A DNA stretch of 64,000 bases, from contig NC_035793.1 in NCBI RefSeq assembly GCF_001653235.2, forward strand, positions 4,464,001 to 4,528,000, in the 5' to 3' direction. This document shows, piece after piece, positions 35,944 to 46,280 of the stretch. How positions within the stretch are numbered: position 1 is the stretch's first letter; every line of letters starts with the position of its first letter. The notes beneath the pieces were generated by a model, which was not told the DNA's origin, searched no databases, and saw only the letters and a list, made by a program, of their open reading frames with translations. Source of the DNA: Pochonia chlamydosporia 170. Taxonomy: Eukaryota; Ascomycota; Sordariomycetes; Hypocreales; Clavicipitaceae. A program made the position numbers and the translations under genes.

Positions 35944-37410
35944 TCAAACCTCAAATACCAAAGCAATGCCATCATCACCCGCAGTAACAACCCTCTCACC
36001 CATTTCACCCTGCACGAATCCCAAAACACCACCGCCCTCGCCATCGCCTCTATGCCCTTTCCACTCTTTAACAAGTCCCCTATCCGCGGCCCCCGCCGCA
36101 TTCGTCCCCGTGGCACCACCACTCCGCAAATCCCACCTGCGGACCACGCCGTCCATACCACAACTCGTCAAAAGCCAGGTATTCTTGACGAATTCCAGCT
36201 TCACAACTGAATGTTCCTCATGGGCGCCAGAAATGTGGCGTCGCACAGCGAAGCGCCGCGTCGCGTCGTAGACGCATATAGATCCGTCGACGGAGCCGGC
36301 CGCCAGCAAAGTGGTAGGTGGGGTGGAGGCCGTGAGGGAGACAGCCAGCGATTCCACGCTGTCGCCCTGGGTGTGGAGAGAGGCGAGAATTTGGCCGCCG
36401 GCAGTGGCGTCCGAGGAGGATTTGCCGCGCACGTTGCTGGACTGGGTCGATAGACGCGGGAGGGAGACGATTTTGACGGCGCCGCCTGCTCCGCCTACGG
36501 CTGCGAATGCGCCCTTGGGGTCGATGGCGATGGAGTAGAGGCCGCCTTCGACTTCGAAGCGCTGGTCCTCGCCTGTCAGGGACACGACTGACATGCCGTT
36601 GTCGGCGGTGATGTTGCGCGCGGCGGCGTCGCCCCAGACGTCCCAGACGTAGAGGGACGAGTCTTCTGATACGGTGGCCAGGAGCTGTCCGTCTGGTGTC
36701 CAGGCGCCGGCTGTACAGGCCGCCGTGTGCAGGAAGTAGCTCTGGACTATTTGCAGGGGGTTGGAGGCGTCGGATGCGTCAATGGTGTATACCCATACTG
36801 AGCCGTCGGAGGCGCCTAGCGCAATGGTGTTTTCGTGGTTGGGCGATGGACACGCTGAAATCCAGTTGATCTCCTCTACTTCCTGTGCTTCTCCTACATG
36901 CTTCATGGCCACGCCGCTGCCAGGGCGGACATCCGCCTTCCACACTCTCATGCGGCCGTCTAGTCCGCCGCTGACGAGGAAGTCGCCTCGGGGGAGCGTC
37001 CAAGCCAGCGTGTTGATGGAGTCGGTGTGCCCGTCGAGCGAGTACAAACTGTCAAGCTGGGTGCTCTTGGGGGGTTCGGCAGCAGGATCGCTGGCATAGC
37101 TGGCTGGCAGGACGGGTCGCGATTCGGCGGCTGATGTGTCGAAGAGCCATCCCGCGCCGGGGGCATCGTCTTCCGGTGCTGCTGAGCCGCCGACTGCGAT
37201 TAGGGACGGATGAACTGGGTGCTGGGCGATGGCGAAGAGCGAGTCTTGCGGCAGGTCGAAGTAAGCGATTGAGTCGTTTTGCAGGATGAGTTCTTCCTCT
37301 TCGGCGTCAGAGTCCATGGCGATATCCTGTTCGTCATTTTCGATTTCCTCTGCCGCATCCTCGGCGTCGAGGAGGTCGTCGATGTCTTCTTCGGGGTGGT
37401 TGGCGGACAT
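35944..37410 (-). CDS. SQT1: WD40 ribosome-assembly chaperone Sqt1 (AAMP-like)
   Basis: Intronless, 488 residues. Sqt1 is a dedicated chaperone that binds nascent ribosomal protein uL16 (Rpl10) through an acidic surface and delivers it to the 60S subunit. The N-terminal 45 residues are strongly acidic (EEDIDDLLDAEDAAEEIENDEQD). A series of WD40 repeats follows, with recognisable GHTDSINTLAWT...DFLVSGGLDGRMRVW, ACTAGAWTPDGQLLATVSEDSSLYVWDVW, TLLAAGSVDGSICVYD and TWLLTSCGMDGVVRRWDLR; the last repeat ends RVVTAGDDGIALVFEV at the C-terminus. Order and spacing fit a single eight-bladed or seven-bladed propeller. Mammalian AAMP is the closest animal relative, so that name is the alternative label. 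The ATG at 37410 opens the acidic segment. The gene converges with GCV2. Confidence 0.85.
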   Translation of the reverse strand: MSANHPEEDIDDLLDAEDAAEEIENDEQDIAMDSDAEEEELILQNDSIAYFDLPQDSLFAIAQHPVHPSLIAVGGSAAPEDDAPGAGWLFDTSAAESRPVLPASYASDPAAEPPKSTQLDSLYSLDGHTDSINTLAWTLPRGDFLVSGGLDGRMRVWKADVRPGSGVAMKHVGEAQEVEEINWISACPSPNHENTIALGASDGSVWVYTIDASDASNPLQIVQSYFLHTAACTAGAWTPDGQLLATVSEDSSLYVWDVWGDAAARNITADNGMSVVSLTGEDQRFEVEGGLYSIAIDPKGAFAAVGGAGGAVKIVSLPRLSTQSSNVRGKSSSDATAGGQILASLHTQGDSVESLAVSLTASTPPTTLLAAGSVDGSICVYDATRRFAVRRHISGAHEEHSVVKLEFVKNTWLLTSCGMDGVVRRWDLRSGGATGTNAAGAADRGLVKEWKGHRGDGEGGGVLGFVQGEMGERVVTAGDDGIALVFEV

Positions 37411-38552
37411 TTTGGTCGGGAAACGGTGTGCACTGAGGGTTTGCGATGGGGATTGAGTAGTGCTTGGGACGGTGGTCGCAGTGTGTTGGGCTTTATTGCA
37501 CTGCTGGTGTTGGTAATCGAAGGGGGCGGAAGCAAAAAGCTCTTCACTTTTTTTTTTCCACCAGACGTCACTGCATGTGCTTGATAAGCAGGTCGTGGTG
37601 GGATGGTCTTGGAGGTGAAGAGTCAGAAAAAAGTTGAAGCTACCCCCAGCCCCTCTTGCCTAATTGGTAATTGGCCACCACCAGACATTATGATTCACAA
37701 CCGACAAGACTGAAGCTCGCGAGCTGCACAATCTTTCTTCCTAAAAGTATTGAGATGAATACGGTTGCCTAACAGGTAGGTACCTTGGCCACTTGCATGT
37801 CAAGGGCCAATACAATGCCGGCCCTGATACCATGAGACGCGGCTGTGGGCGGCAATGCCATCGGTAAGTTGCCCTTTGCTAGGGATTGTATCACCTCAAC
37901 AAGACCTCTAACTGTACAACTTGGAGCGGTGCGACTTATTCGACCATGCACAAATTTCTTCACCAGAGATGTATCAATACAAGCTTATTATCTGACAGCC
38001 TAGCACAAGAGGCATGCAGCCTCACTCTAAACGCTTGGTCTTGGTAGTATTGACAGCCACGTCAGCCGGAATCAGCCACTCGCGGTGTGCTCAAGGGGTC
38101 TCCTTCTGGTTTGAGCATGCTGTAAATGGGGACGAAGGAATTTCTGCAGCGTAAGTCCTGGTCTGAGTGGCCGAAAGAATCGGCCTCCCGTCACACAATG
38201 TGCTGTAACTGATGATTGGACAGGTCATCCTAGCCGGTGCAGCAGATGAATTCTTGCATGGCCGCCTGTGAAGATACTCTGAGGGTGCAGCATCGTTGCT
38301 TGTTTCATTCTTTACACAATCTTCAACTTCTCCAAAGAACAAACCTGATTTTCTTGTTCGATTGCCAGTCATTGATCTTGTACGCTTGACTCTCATTTTC
38401 GAGAAGGGTGAAATAAGCTCGCCACTCCTGCCAAGAGTTGCAGGTAGTGCAGGAGGTAGTGCAGATATCCGACATACTCGGAACTATCACAGCACCAAGC
38501 CCTTCGCACGACATGGAGACGAGTCCTATTATCGCCCAACTCGAGTACTATC
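37411..38552. other. 1.1-kb divergent intergenic region
   Basis: Lies between the starts of SQT1 (minus) and the unknown 292-residue gene (plus). A run of nine T occurs near 37550. The open frames inside are short and have no motif. Confidence 0.5.
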
Positions 38553-39431
38553 ATGGGCGACAACAAGGCCATTGAGGATACCTCCTCCGTGGCGGAGGAC
38601 AGAGCCACGCGAAGAAGAATAAGGCAACGAGAGAATCGAAAACAGAAGAGGGAGCTGGCGCGGATGGCGAAAAATGAGACCTTGTCTAATTCCAACGTTA
38701 TTTTGAAGCCGTCGCAACCCAAAACAAGTCCGTTGACTACAAAAACGAGACAAAACAGCAACTCAATTCAGGAATCCGGAGTCACAACATTAGAAGAGAC
38801 AAAACAGTTTCTCACAAGAATATACGAAAATGACGCGTTAGCACGGAGTGGTATCGTCTTGCAAGGTCTCAAATGCATTTTTCACGACCTGGGCTACTCT
38901 TCAACTTGGGGCGACGTTAGATTCGCATGGAGTCGGCTCTCATCCTTCCGATTTGACAGTATTGATGAGATGGAGAGTCTCGTCAAGCTTCGAGAAGAAG
39001 AGGCCGACTTGTATCAGATGCACGCATCACGAGTTCCAGAGCTACTTGACTCTATCAAAGATGGCCATGAAGATAGAGACGCGATAGAATACGGCGCTGT
39101 AGTGTTATTAGCAATTCTCCCTCTCATCGAAACCCAACGGGTTTACTTGGGGGTGCAGCTTGGCATTGCTCAAAGAAGAAACGAAGAGTACCAAGAACTT
39201 CGCGAATTGGAATTCCGACATATGGTAAATTGGGCTATGATTGCCCCTGAAGGATATTATATGGACTGTTATGACAAACGATGGGATCTCGCAGAGCGTC
39301 TTGGGGTGAGCGAAAGCAGGCTAGAAGGCGTCTTTTTGGAGCGTAGAGTGGCTGATGCACGACACAGGCTGCAAGAGGCGCTGGGGAATCGTCGTGACGA
39401 GGATTGGGTAGGTAACAAGCATCTAATTTGA
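38553..39431 (+). CDS. Unknown protein with basic, bZIP-like N-terminal segment
   Basis: Intronless frame of 292 residues beginning at a clear ATG. I do not recognise the family. Residues about 18-40 (ATRRRIRQRENRKQKRELARM) resemble the basic region of fungal bZIP factors of the RRRxQNRxNQR type, but the invariant Asn is replaced by Gln and no leucine heptads follow at once. Residues about 78-292 look like an all-helical domain with many acidic, Leu and Trp residues (for example TQRVYLGVQLGIAQRRNEEY and HMVNWAMIAPEGYYMDCYDKRWDLAERLGVSE). There is no signal peptide or membrane segment. Codon use is less GC-biased than in the neighbouring housekeeping genes, which suggests low expression or a lineage-restricted gene. 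A nuclear role is only a guess. Confidence 0.6.
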   Translation: MGDNKAIEDTSSVAEDRATRRRIRQRENRKQKRELARMAKNETLSNSNVILKPSQPKTSPLTTKTRQNSNSIQESGVTTLEETKQFLTRIYENDALARSGIVLQGLKCIFHDLGYSSTWGDVRFAWSRLSSFRFDSIDEMESLVKLREEEADLYQMHASRVPELLDSIKDGHEDRDAIEYGAVVLLAILPLIETQRVYLGVQLGIAQRRNEEYQELRELEFRHMVNWAMIAPEGYYMDCYDKRWDLAERLGVSESRLEGVFLERRVADARHRLQEALGNRRDEDWVGNKHLI

Positions 39432-39979
39432 ATAGACCCCTATGTACAGACAGAGTATATATATACAACGAGTAAGGAAAGTCCCTAGCAGCAAATGAAT
39501 ATAAATGAATATATCCAAGTGCTCTAGGCCATTCAGACAGCCCAAGTGACAAAGACTCAAGGGCCAACCAGACTGCAATGCGAGATTGCAGCCACAAAAC
39601 TCAACGGCATCGACCGCGGCGAGAAGATCCACATGTCCTCATCCAGGCTCACTCGACAGTGAGTTCAAGCCCTTGCCTTCAAAGCAGATGAGATTCCCTT
39701 CCAAGCCGGACGAGCCCAACAAATGATCATCAAACGTCAAGATATATCCGTCACTCCCACCATTGGTATAACCATAGTTCAAGAAAGACATCCCAACTAT
39801 GCCCTTGTCCAGCCATTTGTTCCCTTGATTGGGCTCCTGGGGGAAAGACAAGTACACTGTGTGTAATATGTCACATCCTCAGATCCCTTGAACAGGAACG
39901 GCAGCCGAGTCAGAGTGTTGCGGAACCTCTCCAGCCACCACAAGTCCACTATACCTTCACTTATTGCTTCTAGTGTGTA
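39432..39979. other. 0.5-kb convergent intergenic region
   Basis: Between the stop of the 292-residue gene and the stop of the zinc-finger gene. It includes a short TATATATA run near 39458. No gene seen. Confidence 0.5.
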
Positions 39980-40731
39980 TTAACTCTTTTTCTTCCTCCC
40001 AGCTTTTGCTATGTGCACCGCCCGATGGTGGTCATTGAGTTGGGCCATGTCGTCGTATCTTTGGCTGCAATCGCCACAGACGTATGGGTTACCGAGAGGA
40101 GCTTGACATAATGCTTGGTGTTTCTTCAACCCGTCGAATCGGGCAAAGTCCACCCCGCATCGACAAATAGGTCTACCTTTCGAACGGGAGACTCTTGAGC
40201 AAGCTGTCTGGCGGTGGCGACGACGGGACCGCTCGTCGTCAAAGTTCATTTCGCAGCCTGGGGAGCCAGGTCTGTCACAGGGTATTCTAGTACGCAAGCG
40301 GCAGGAGGTTGCTTTGCCACTACGATTGCGTCCGAGGTGAGCCCTATATTATTGAAGTTGACTGTTAGTCACATGCTTTGACAGGTGGTCAAATCCAAAG
40401 ATGTAGCTGAAATTGAGTGCTGCTAGGTTGCCATGTCTTACCTGTATCTTGCTGCAGCGAACCATTGACGACAGACATCGCAGTAGTTGTCTTTGGGTGC
40501 GGGCGGGATAGCCATAGTAGTTGAGCGTCGAAGGGGAACAGACGAGTGTCGGGAAGAATCAGCGTATGACGAAGGCAAAGAGCCCGACGTGCTAGAAGTC
40601 GAAAGTGTAGGAAAAGGAGTGTGGGATGTATGAGAGTCGTTACTAATGCTCTCAAGTGACCATGAATCTATGCCGGGGTTGTTCAGTGAGTCTGCCGTGA
40701 AGTCGGTTGACACACAAGAATCCCTCAGCAT
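39980..40731 (-). CDS. Zinc-finger protein, C2H2/C2HC type; start uncertain
   Basis: Two exons (40442-40731 and 39980-40343) are joined by a 98-nt intron with a GTAAGA donor and ATATAG acceptor. From the first in-frame ATG this gives 217 residues. Exon 1 is Ser/Thr-rich and ends in DNYCDVCRQWFAAARYR, the first zinc ligand pair. Exon 2 holds CDRPGSPGCEMNF...RRRHRQTAC, CRCGVDFARFDGLKKHQALC and a final canonical finger, CGDCSQRYDDMAQLNDHHRAVH, then a basic AGRKKKS tail. Only the last finger is a strict C2H2; the others use Cys as the last ligand. It is probably a DNA-binding regulator. The frame stays open upstream to about 40890 without an ATG, so either the ATG at 40731 is the true start or a short upstream exon is missed. 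A perfect TGACGTCA about 100 bases upstream of 40731 favours promoter there. Confidence 0.65.
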
Positions 40732-41858
40732 CCAATACACATTGCCAAGATCGAGATTAACATCCGTAACATTGTATTCCGCAGTTGGATATGTTTCCAA
40801 GACTGGGGCCGTCACGTGTGGTGGGAGTGACGTCAAAATTCGAGTTAGATGATCATAATAGTCTTGCGAGATGGTGAGCGCGCGAAGCTTTGGCTCCGCG
40901 CGGCGTCACTACGTTTGTTGGTGATGAAAGAAGAGGTCTTGACTTTTGAGTCTTGACCAGTATCAACCTCAAGTTGACCTGGGGCGCCAAAGGCAGCGCC
41001 CGTGGTTTCTTGATCCCTCTCCTCGGCCCCAAGTGTGAGTAACCTGTAATCTCGAGCCGTCAGTACGCCGCGGAGTTAAAGGGAAAGAGATTTGCATGGT
41101 AGAACCTGACATACTCACTTCTAATACAATATGATCTGAACGTTGGATGTGGTGCACCCTGAAGATCTGCCACTATCGCACTTGCAGGAATGCTGAGAGG
41201 TGAGAGGGAGGGGAACAGGTTTTGAGAAGACCAAAGCTATGATCAGCTGACATTGATAATAGTGACATGGTACACCCAGCCTTATATGCCCATGCAGGGC
41301 TTAATTTGACCGGCCCCAATTCATGTCTGGTGTCCCTCTGGCCCCCAACTGCAAGTGGAACTCTGGCTGAAGAAATCGGCCTCCAACACACCAGCTGTCC
41401 CTCTCCGAATCGACTGGCCAGGAGAATGAACCTCCAGGCCGACATATGAAGGCGTCGTCTCCACAGCTAAACCCTGCCCTTGGGTGGCCGATTTTGAGAA
41501 ACCTGAGTTGTGTCATGTTGGCGTTGTTCTTGTCGCTGCAAACAACTCCCTCAGTAATGCACCGCCCATGGTGGATTGGAGGCCAATTTCACGGGCCCTG
41601 TAAGCATGAGGCAAATATTCGGAGGCCAATATCGTAGCTTCTGTCGATGCGAAAAAGGTTGTTCGAAGGCCAATTTTCCTGTGAAGTAGACCCGTTAGTG
41701 ATGTTGCTGCCACGGAGGATAAAGAGGAGCCGGTGCTTCATCTTGGGTAGATGAGATGTTAAGTTCACAATCATTTGAATCTTGAGTAAAGAACCATTTT
41801 ACAGTCTGGCAGACAATTATTCCGTCTACGTACCATATTCCTTGACCAGTTGAACAAC
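40732..41858. other. 1.1-kb divergent intergenic region
   Basis: Between the probable start of the zinc-finger gene and the start of the 82-residue candidate. It may hide a 5' exon of the zinc-finger gene. Apart from the CRE-type palindrome at 40828-40835 I see no defined element. Confidence 0.4.
40828..40835. promoter_or_regulatory. CRE/ATF-type palindrome TGACGTCA
   Basis: A perfect eight-base CRE, the target of ATF/CREB bZIP factors, about 97 bases upstream of the ATG at 40731. Position and perfection suggest a working site; binding is inferred. Confidence 0.4.
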
Positions 41859-42163
41859 ATGTCTTCGCCTAGAGAAGAGACTCGGCCAATGCAAGACAAG
41901 GTTACCAGTGAGGATCAACCGTGCGGCGCCACTCAAACCAATGGCACAAATGGCGTTGCTGTAAGATTCCCCTTTCTATCCCGTCCAGTGTAATGGCGTG
42001 AAACTGATTCTTTCAGTGTTGGCTCCCTGTGCCACGACTTTGCGACCCGGAATACCAGGCACGAAACAAGTCCACTAAGTGTAAGGAGTCTCTAAGTCTG
42101 TGGAGAGAGCAGTCGCAGGCTGACGAGCCTTGGAATATTGTGGGAAGCGTTAGACTTCCATGA
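41859..42163 (+). CDS. Candidate small protein of 82 residues
   Basis: Two exons, 41859-41960 and 42017-42163, are joined in frame by a 56-nt intron with donor GTAAGA, branch CTGAT and acceptor TTTCAG. The product starts MSSPREETRPMQDKVTSEDQ, is hydrophilic and has five cysteines including CWLPVPRLCDPEYQ and STKCKESLSLW; it then has a DEPWN motif before the stop. The good ATG context, clean splice sites and non-random composition favour a real gene. I do not recognise the family. No signal peptide is seen. The true 3' end may differ, because a TGTAAGG near 42079 could act as a further donor. Confidence 0.45.
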
Positions 42164-43077
42164 AACGTGTAAAGATTGCTGCAGTAGCGGTAATTTCAAC
42201 ATGGAAATTTTATACTCATCTTTGCAGCTAGCTCTTGAAAGAGAAGTCAGTGAACCGTGCCTCAACCAACCTGTCCAACATGTAAATAGTTTGCCCAAGC
42301 AGGAAAGTGAGATGTCAAATGCCAAATACTTACAGAGAACCCAAATATCTAACTTGGTAGCTACCCAGGTGCTGAGGATAAACTCGAAGTCCCCGCAGGC
42401 GCCACCTCCAGCCGCTTCAGGCTGTTAGGATCTTCTCGAGTCCAGGCCTGCTGTACTATTTCCATCGCGTCTGTTGCTTCTGTTTGGCTGTATAATGAGC
42501 GCTTAAGTAACGGAATTATTGAAATCGGTTGGAGACAATAAGGAACGTCGAAGACTTCAAATGTTGGCAGGAATTGTAGAAACAACATGCCTCTAGATGA
42601 CATGAAGTGGGCATGAAGTCAATCGATTGACGGAAGGTTTGGCAGAGACTGTGCCATCAGTGCCCTCAATGTGACTTCAATGTCCTGTCACCTGTAGCAG
42701 TGAAACCTAGACAGAGAGACTTCGATCAAATGTCACCAGAAAGGCATATGGGAGAAAAAGGCAAGCGTGCGGCTCAGCTCCTGCCTCCTGCTAAGACTCA
42801 CCCACCAGACGACGTTGGGGAGATGGCCAACCAAAGCTCTCACGCTACTGGCGGCCATTCTCTAGTCTCGCGTGGCCGAGGATTTTTAACATCGAGATGG
42901 TGTCGGGATAGACAGAGTCGGGCATCCCAGTTCGCGATGGTGACGACCATCGTGCCAGGGGATCAAAGTGAAATCCAAATCCATTGGTATCGATGCTGAA
43001 CCCAATAACTATAAACAGCCCCCGTATCTCATAACGCCAGCCCTGTATTTCGAATCCAAACCAATGTACCGCCTGCA
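42164..43077. other. 0.9-kb convergent intergenic region
   Basis: Between the stop of the 82-residue candidate and the stop of SPP1. An 80-codon minus-strand frame (42361-42603) begins with ATG but has no recognisable motif and is not called. Confidence 0.4.
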
Positions 43078-44439
43078 TTATCCATCCAAAGTCTCAACCC
43101 AATTACTCTCCGCTTGCCTCCTCTTCCATCTCTCCCCCACCGCTTTTCGAACAATTTTCTCCTCCTCTTCCACTTCTGCAGCCTGGCCCGCCATTTCCCG
43201 AATCTGATGCTTGATCCCCAAGGGGAGCATCTTTTGCCAGCCGCTATGTGCCTTACATCGCTTCCGCTCACACATGCCCCTCACTTCGTCGTCTTCGCCT
43301 AGTGGATCGCGCAGTTTTGACGTTTTGAACACTTCCTGTCCCTCGGGTGACTTGACGAAGGCAGAGAATACGTCCCTTGCAGATACGGCGTCCAATCTTG
43401 AGTCGTAACCGCAGATATCGTCTCCAAATCGTCCGGCGGTAATTGCTGCTCGTCGTCGTTCTTGGGCCAGTTCAATCAGAGTAAACATTTTGTGACAAAG
43501 GAGCGTCTCTTCAGCCAGGTCGAAGCGTGCCCTATGTGCTTCGTCGAGGAACTTTTGTTCTTCTTCGCTCAATAACTTTGAGAATGCTTCGTCTGCTGTA
43601 TGTTAGCCGTGCCGGTTGCCCGTGGGTGAGCAATGCCACTTACCACCTGCCCCATTTGCACCGTTTGTCGGGTCATCCGAAAAGGGCTTTTTGACTAGTT
43701 GCCACATGCCATGCTCATTTGTCGACCCCAGGTTGCTGTTGAGAAGCGCCATGAACTCATCTTGCCCCAACTGGTCGTTGAGCCCGTTCTTACCTCTCAC
43801 TTTCGGCAGCCTGCTAACCATCCTCTCCCACCACATCTGCGCGTGCTCATTGGAACAAAACACGCTCGGTTGACTTTGGCCCAAACGCGCTGGTTTGCGA
43901 CAGGCTCCCAGCGCACACGTCTTTTTATAAATAGTGGCCAGCTCGCCAGTGGAACAATTTGGACAGATGAATTTCTCAATGAGGTTCTCTCCAATCTCCT
44001 TGTTCATCTTAATACACTCGCCATGAAACCAGTCCTCGCACTTTTCGCAACAGATCATCCAGCGATGGTCATCTGGACCCCGGCACAGGCAATATGGGCC
44101 GTTGTCGGATTCCTCGTCGCCGGATGCTTCTTCAACATCTGGCGCCGCGGAGTCGGTCTTCACTTTCTTCTTCTTTTTGGCGTCACCGGGCCTTGGTCGC
44201 TTTGGGGCCTTCTTAACAGTTGCTGTGCCCTTCTTCTTTGCTGACACTGCCATGGCTGTAGCTGCAGAATCGGGTGTCTCTGTGGAAGGGAGTGGCGTTG
44301 GTGATGGTTTGAAAGGTGCGGTCGCGAGGTCTGAAACAGCTGTTCTTGGAGAACTGACTGCCTGTTCTGATTTAACAGCCCAGTCGGTAGATTCTGATCG
44401 CAAACGGTCCTCATGCGAGGACCCGGGTCGATGGTCCAT
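43078..44439 (-). CDS. SPP1: COMPASS (Set1C) PHD-finger subunit Spp1
   Basis: Two exons (43644-44439 and 43078-43595) give 437 residues. Spp1 is the PHD-finger subunit of the Set1 complex that methylates histone H3 Lys4; it reads H3K4me3 and in yeast links COMPASS to meiotic break sites. Residues about 60-100 are a Lys/Pro-rich nuclear-targeting region (KKAPKRPRPGDAKKKKKVK). The PHD finger follows with all C4HC3 ligands: YCLCRGPDDHRWMICCEKC, WFHGECI and FICPNC. After it, TCALGACRKPARLGQSQPSVFCSNEHAQMWW is the second zinc module characteristic of Spp1/Cps40/CFP1. The second exon is a helical, charged C-terminal domain with DDICGYDSRLDA, GMCERKRCKAHSGWQKM and GIKHQIREM. The acceptor is a CAGCAG pair, so one alanine may be present or absent. 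The gene is divergent from SCO1. Confidence 0.92.
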
Positions 44440-44856
44440 TGCTGGTAGAGTGAGCGGGCGAGCCAGCTCGTGGTTGTCGCTTATTACTCTCTTTCAATTG
44501 AAGCTTGAATTATAACACAATATGATATTCAGCAAATCTCCCATTGTCAAAGTGGGATAGAGGTCAAGGTGAATCGGGTTGCATTTTTAAATAAAGCTGA
44601 TTGATGCATGAGTTGATCTGCGCCTGATGCATACCCTCAATGAGATGACAATGAGATTTGAGTGAGCAGGGGTCGCGTCGCTGGCTCCTGCCCAGTCAGG
44701 TCTCGGCAAATTTTCGGTGGCAACTTTCAACGTTGAATCCACTTGGAGCTTGTCAAGTTTCTAAGCATCATGCGATTGAAGCTTCAGACTACAATTTTCA
44801 GCATCCGCACCTGAGCTCCCACAACCGTTGCTCCATCGCCGATTTCCCAACACACA
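44440..44856. promoter_or_regulatory. Divergent promoter SPP1 / SCO1
   Basis: 417 bp between the two start codons, AT-rich near 44510-44620. No convincing TATA box. Elements cannot be assigned. Confidence 0.5.
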
Positions 44857-45850
44857 ATGGCGCAGTCTTTAACGCCGTCGAGAGCCCTTCTGGGCGCATT
44901 TACCAAATGCCAGCGATGCTTCTCCAGCAGCACAATCCAGCCGAAGCTCCTGCGGCCGACTCTCCCTCGTGTTGCCGTCCAGACTAGACAACCTATCGCG
45001 CAGAGACGAACAAAGTACACAACTGTCGAGCAGGCTAAGAGCCGGCATAGTACCGGCGTATGTGGATGTCCTCTATTCGAATTGATACATGCTTTGGGGA
45101 GTATATGCTGACAAACCACCTCCGCCGACAGCCCTTCTCGTGGAAAGCCGGAATTCTCTTCGTCGCAACGTGCGGTGCGCTAGTTTGGTACTTTGAGTTT
45201 GAGAAAGGACGTATGCAAAGAAAGAGAATAGCCGATGCATCCAAAGGCGTTGGCCGACCCAAGGTCGGTGGGACGTTTGAGCTTGTAGATCAGAATGGGA
45301 AGCCGTTCACGAGTGAGATGATGAAGGGCAAATATTCCTTGGTATGTTGCTTGTCTACTTCCGGATTTACTACTCTCACATCTAGTTGTGCTACATATGA
45401 CGAGGAACAATTGGTTTAACTTGCCTTCTGCAGGTCTACTTTGGATTCACTCGCTGCCCCGATATTTGTCCCGAAGAGCTCGATAAGATGGCGCGCATGC
45501 TCGACGTGGTAGAGGAAAAGGCACCCGGCGGGCTCTTACCCATCTTCATTACCTGCGATCCCGAGCGCGACGACCCGCAGGCCCTTAAAGCCTACCTGGC
45601 CGAGTTTCACGACAAGTTCATCGGATTGACCGGGACATACGACCAGATCAAGGATCTTTGCAAGAAGTACCGAGTGTATTTCAGCACACCGCAGAATGTC
45701 AAGCCCGGTCAAGATTATTTGGTAGATCACAGCATTTATTTCTACCTGATGGATCCGGAGGGCGACTTTGTTGAGGCACTGGGACGACAGCACTCGCCGG
45801 ACCAAGGCGCCCAGTTAATCCTGGATCATATGAAAGACTGGAAGAAATAG
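44857..45850 (+). CDS. SCO1: Mitochondrial copper chaperone SCO1
   Basis: Three exons (44857-45057, 45132-45341, 45434-45850) give 275 residues. Sco1 delivers copper to the CuA site of cytochrome c oxidase subunit Cox2 in the mitochondrial intermembrane space. Residues 1-50 are a basic presequence (RALLGAFTKCQRCFSSS, RRTKYTT). A single membrane segment, KAGILFVATCGALVWYF, spans residues 72-88 and is followed by basic EKGRMQRKR. The thioredoxin-like domain contains the copper ligands C145 and C149 in RCPDICPEEL and His236 in VDHSIYFYL. GGTFELVDQNGKPFT and FITCDPERD are further family blocks. All three metal-binding residues are present. Exons begin and end in phase 0, with GTATGT donors. The length is normal. 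Confidence 0.96.
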
Positions 45851-46280
45851 TGGATACTCTTAGGAATGGGGGAAAACAAAACGATTGTAGTATTTGCGTG
45901 TATGATTGGGAATACGTCCGTGTAAACTAGTGCATCACGATTTGTACATAGACTACGCCAACAATGTTGGTCAGAACAACTCAATTCTATTGTAATGTAT
46001 ACATCAATTGCATAATCCGAAACAGTATGATATGTGTCGAATAGAGCTCTTAGACGAACTAATCTAATTGCTGGTGACAAAACCCTTCCGATACCCGAGT
46101 TACATGACATCCGGCTGGGCGGAGATGACCCACGCCTCCGACTACGGGTCCGCATGGAGCTCATATGTAATACATCTGCAACACATCTTCAAACGCATCC
46201 AACCTCCATCAGTAACCATCTCCAACCTTTATCTCTACATCAAATTAAGGAGTGGGTGGTTGCAGCACCCCGTCGTAGCC
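45851..46280. other. 0.4-kb intergenic region
   Basis: 3' region of SCO1 followed by the leader of the HAD gene on the same strand. The frame upstream of 46281 stays open, but its residues do not look like a presequence, so it is treated as leader. Confidence 0.5.

Noticed and set aside
42361..42603. 80-codon minus-strand frame with ATG
   Set aside because: No motif and no neighbouring exon; kept only as a note because the start codon is genuine.
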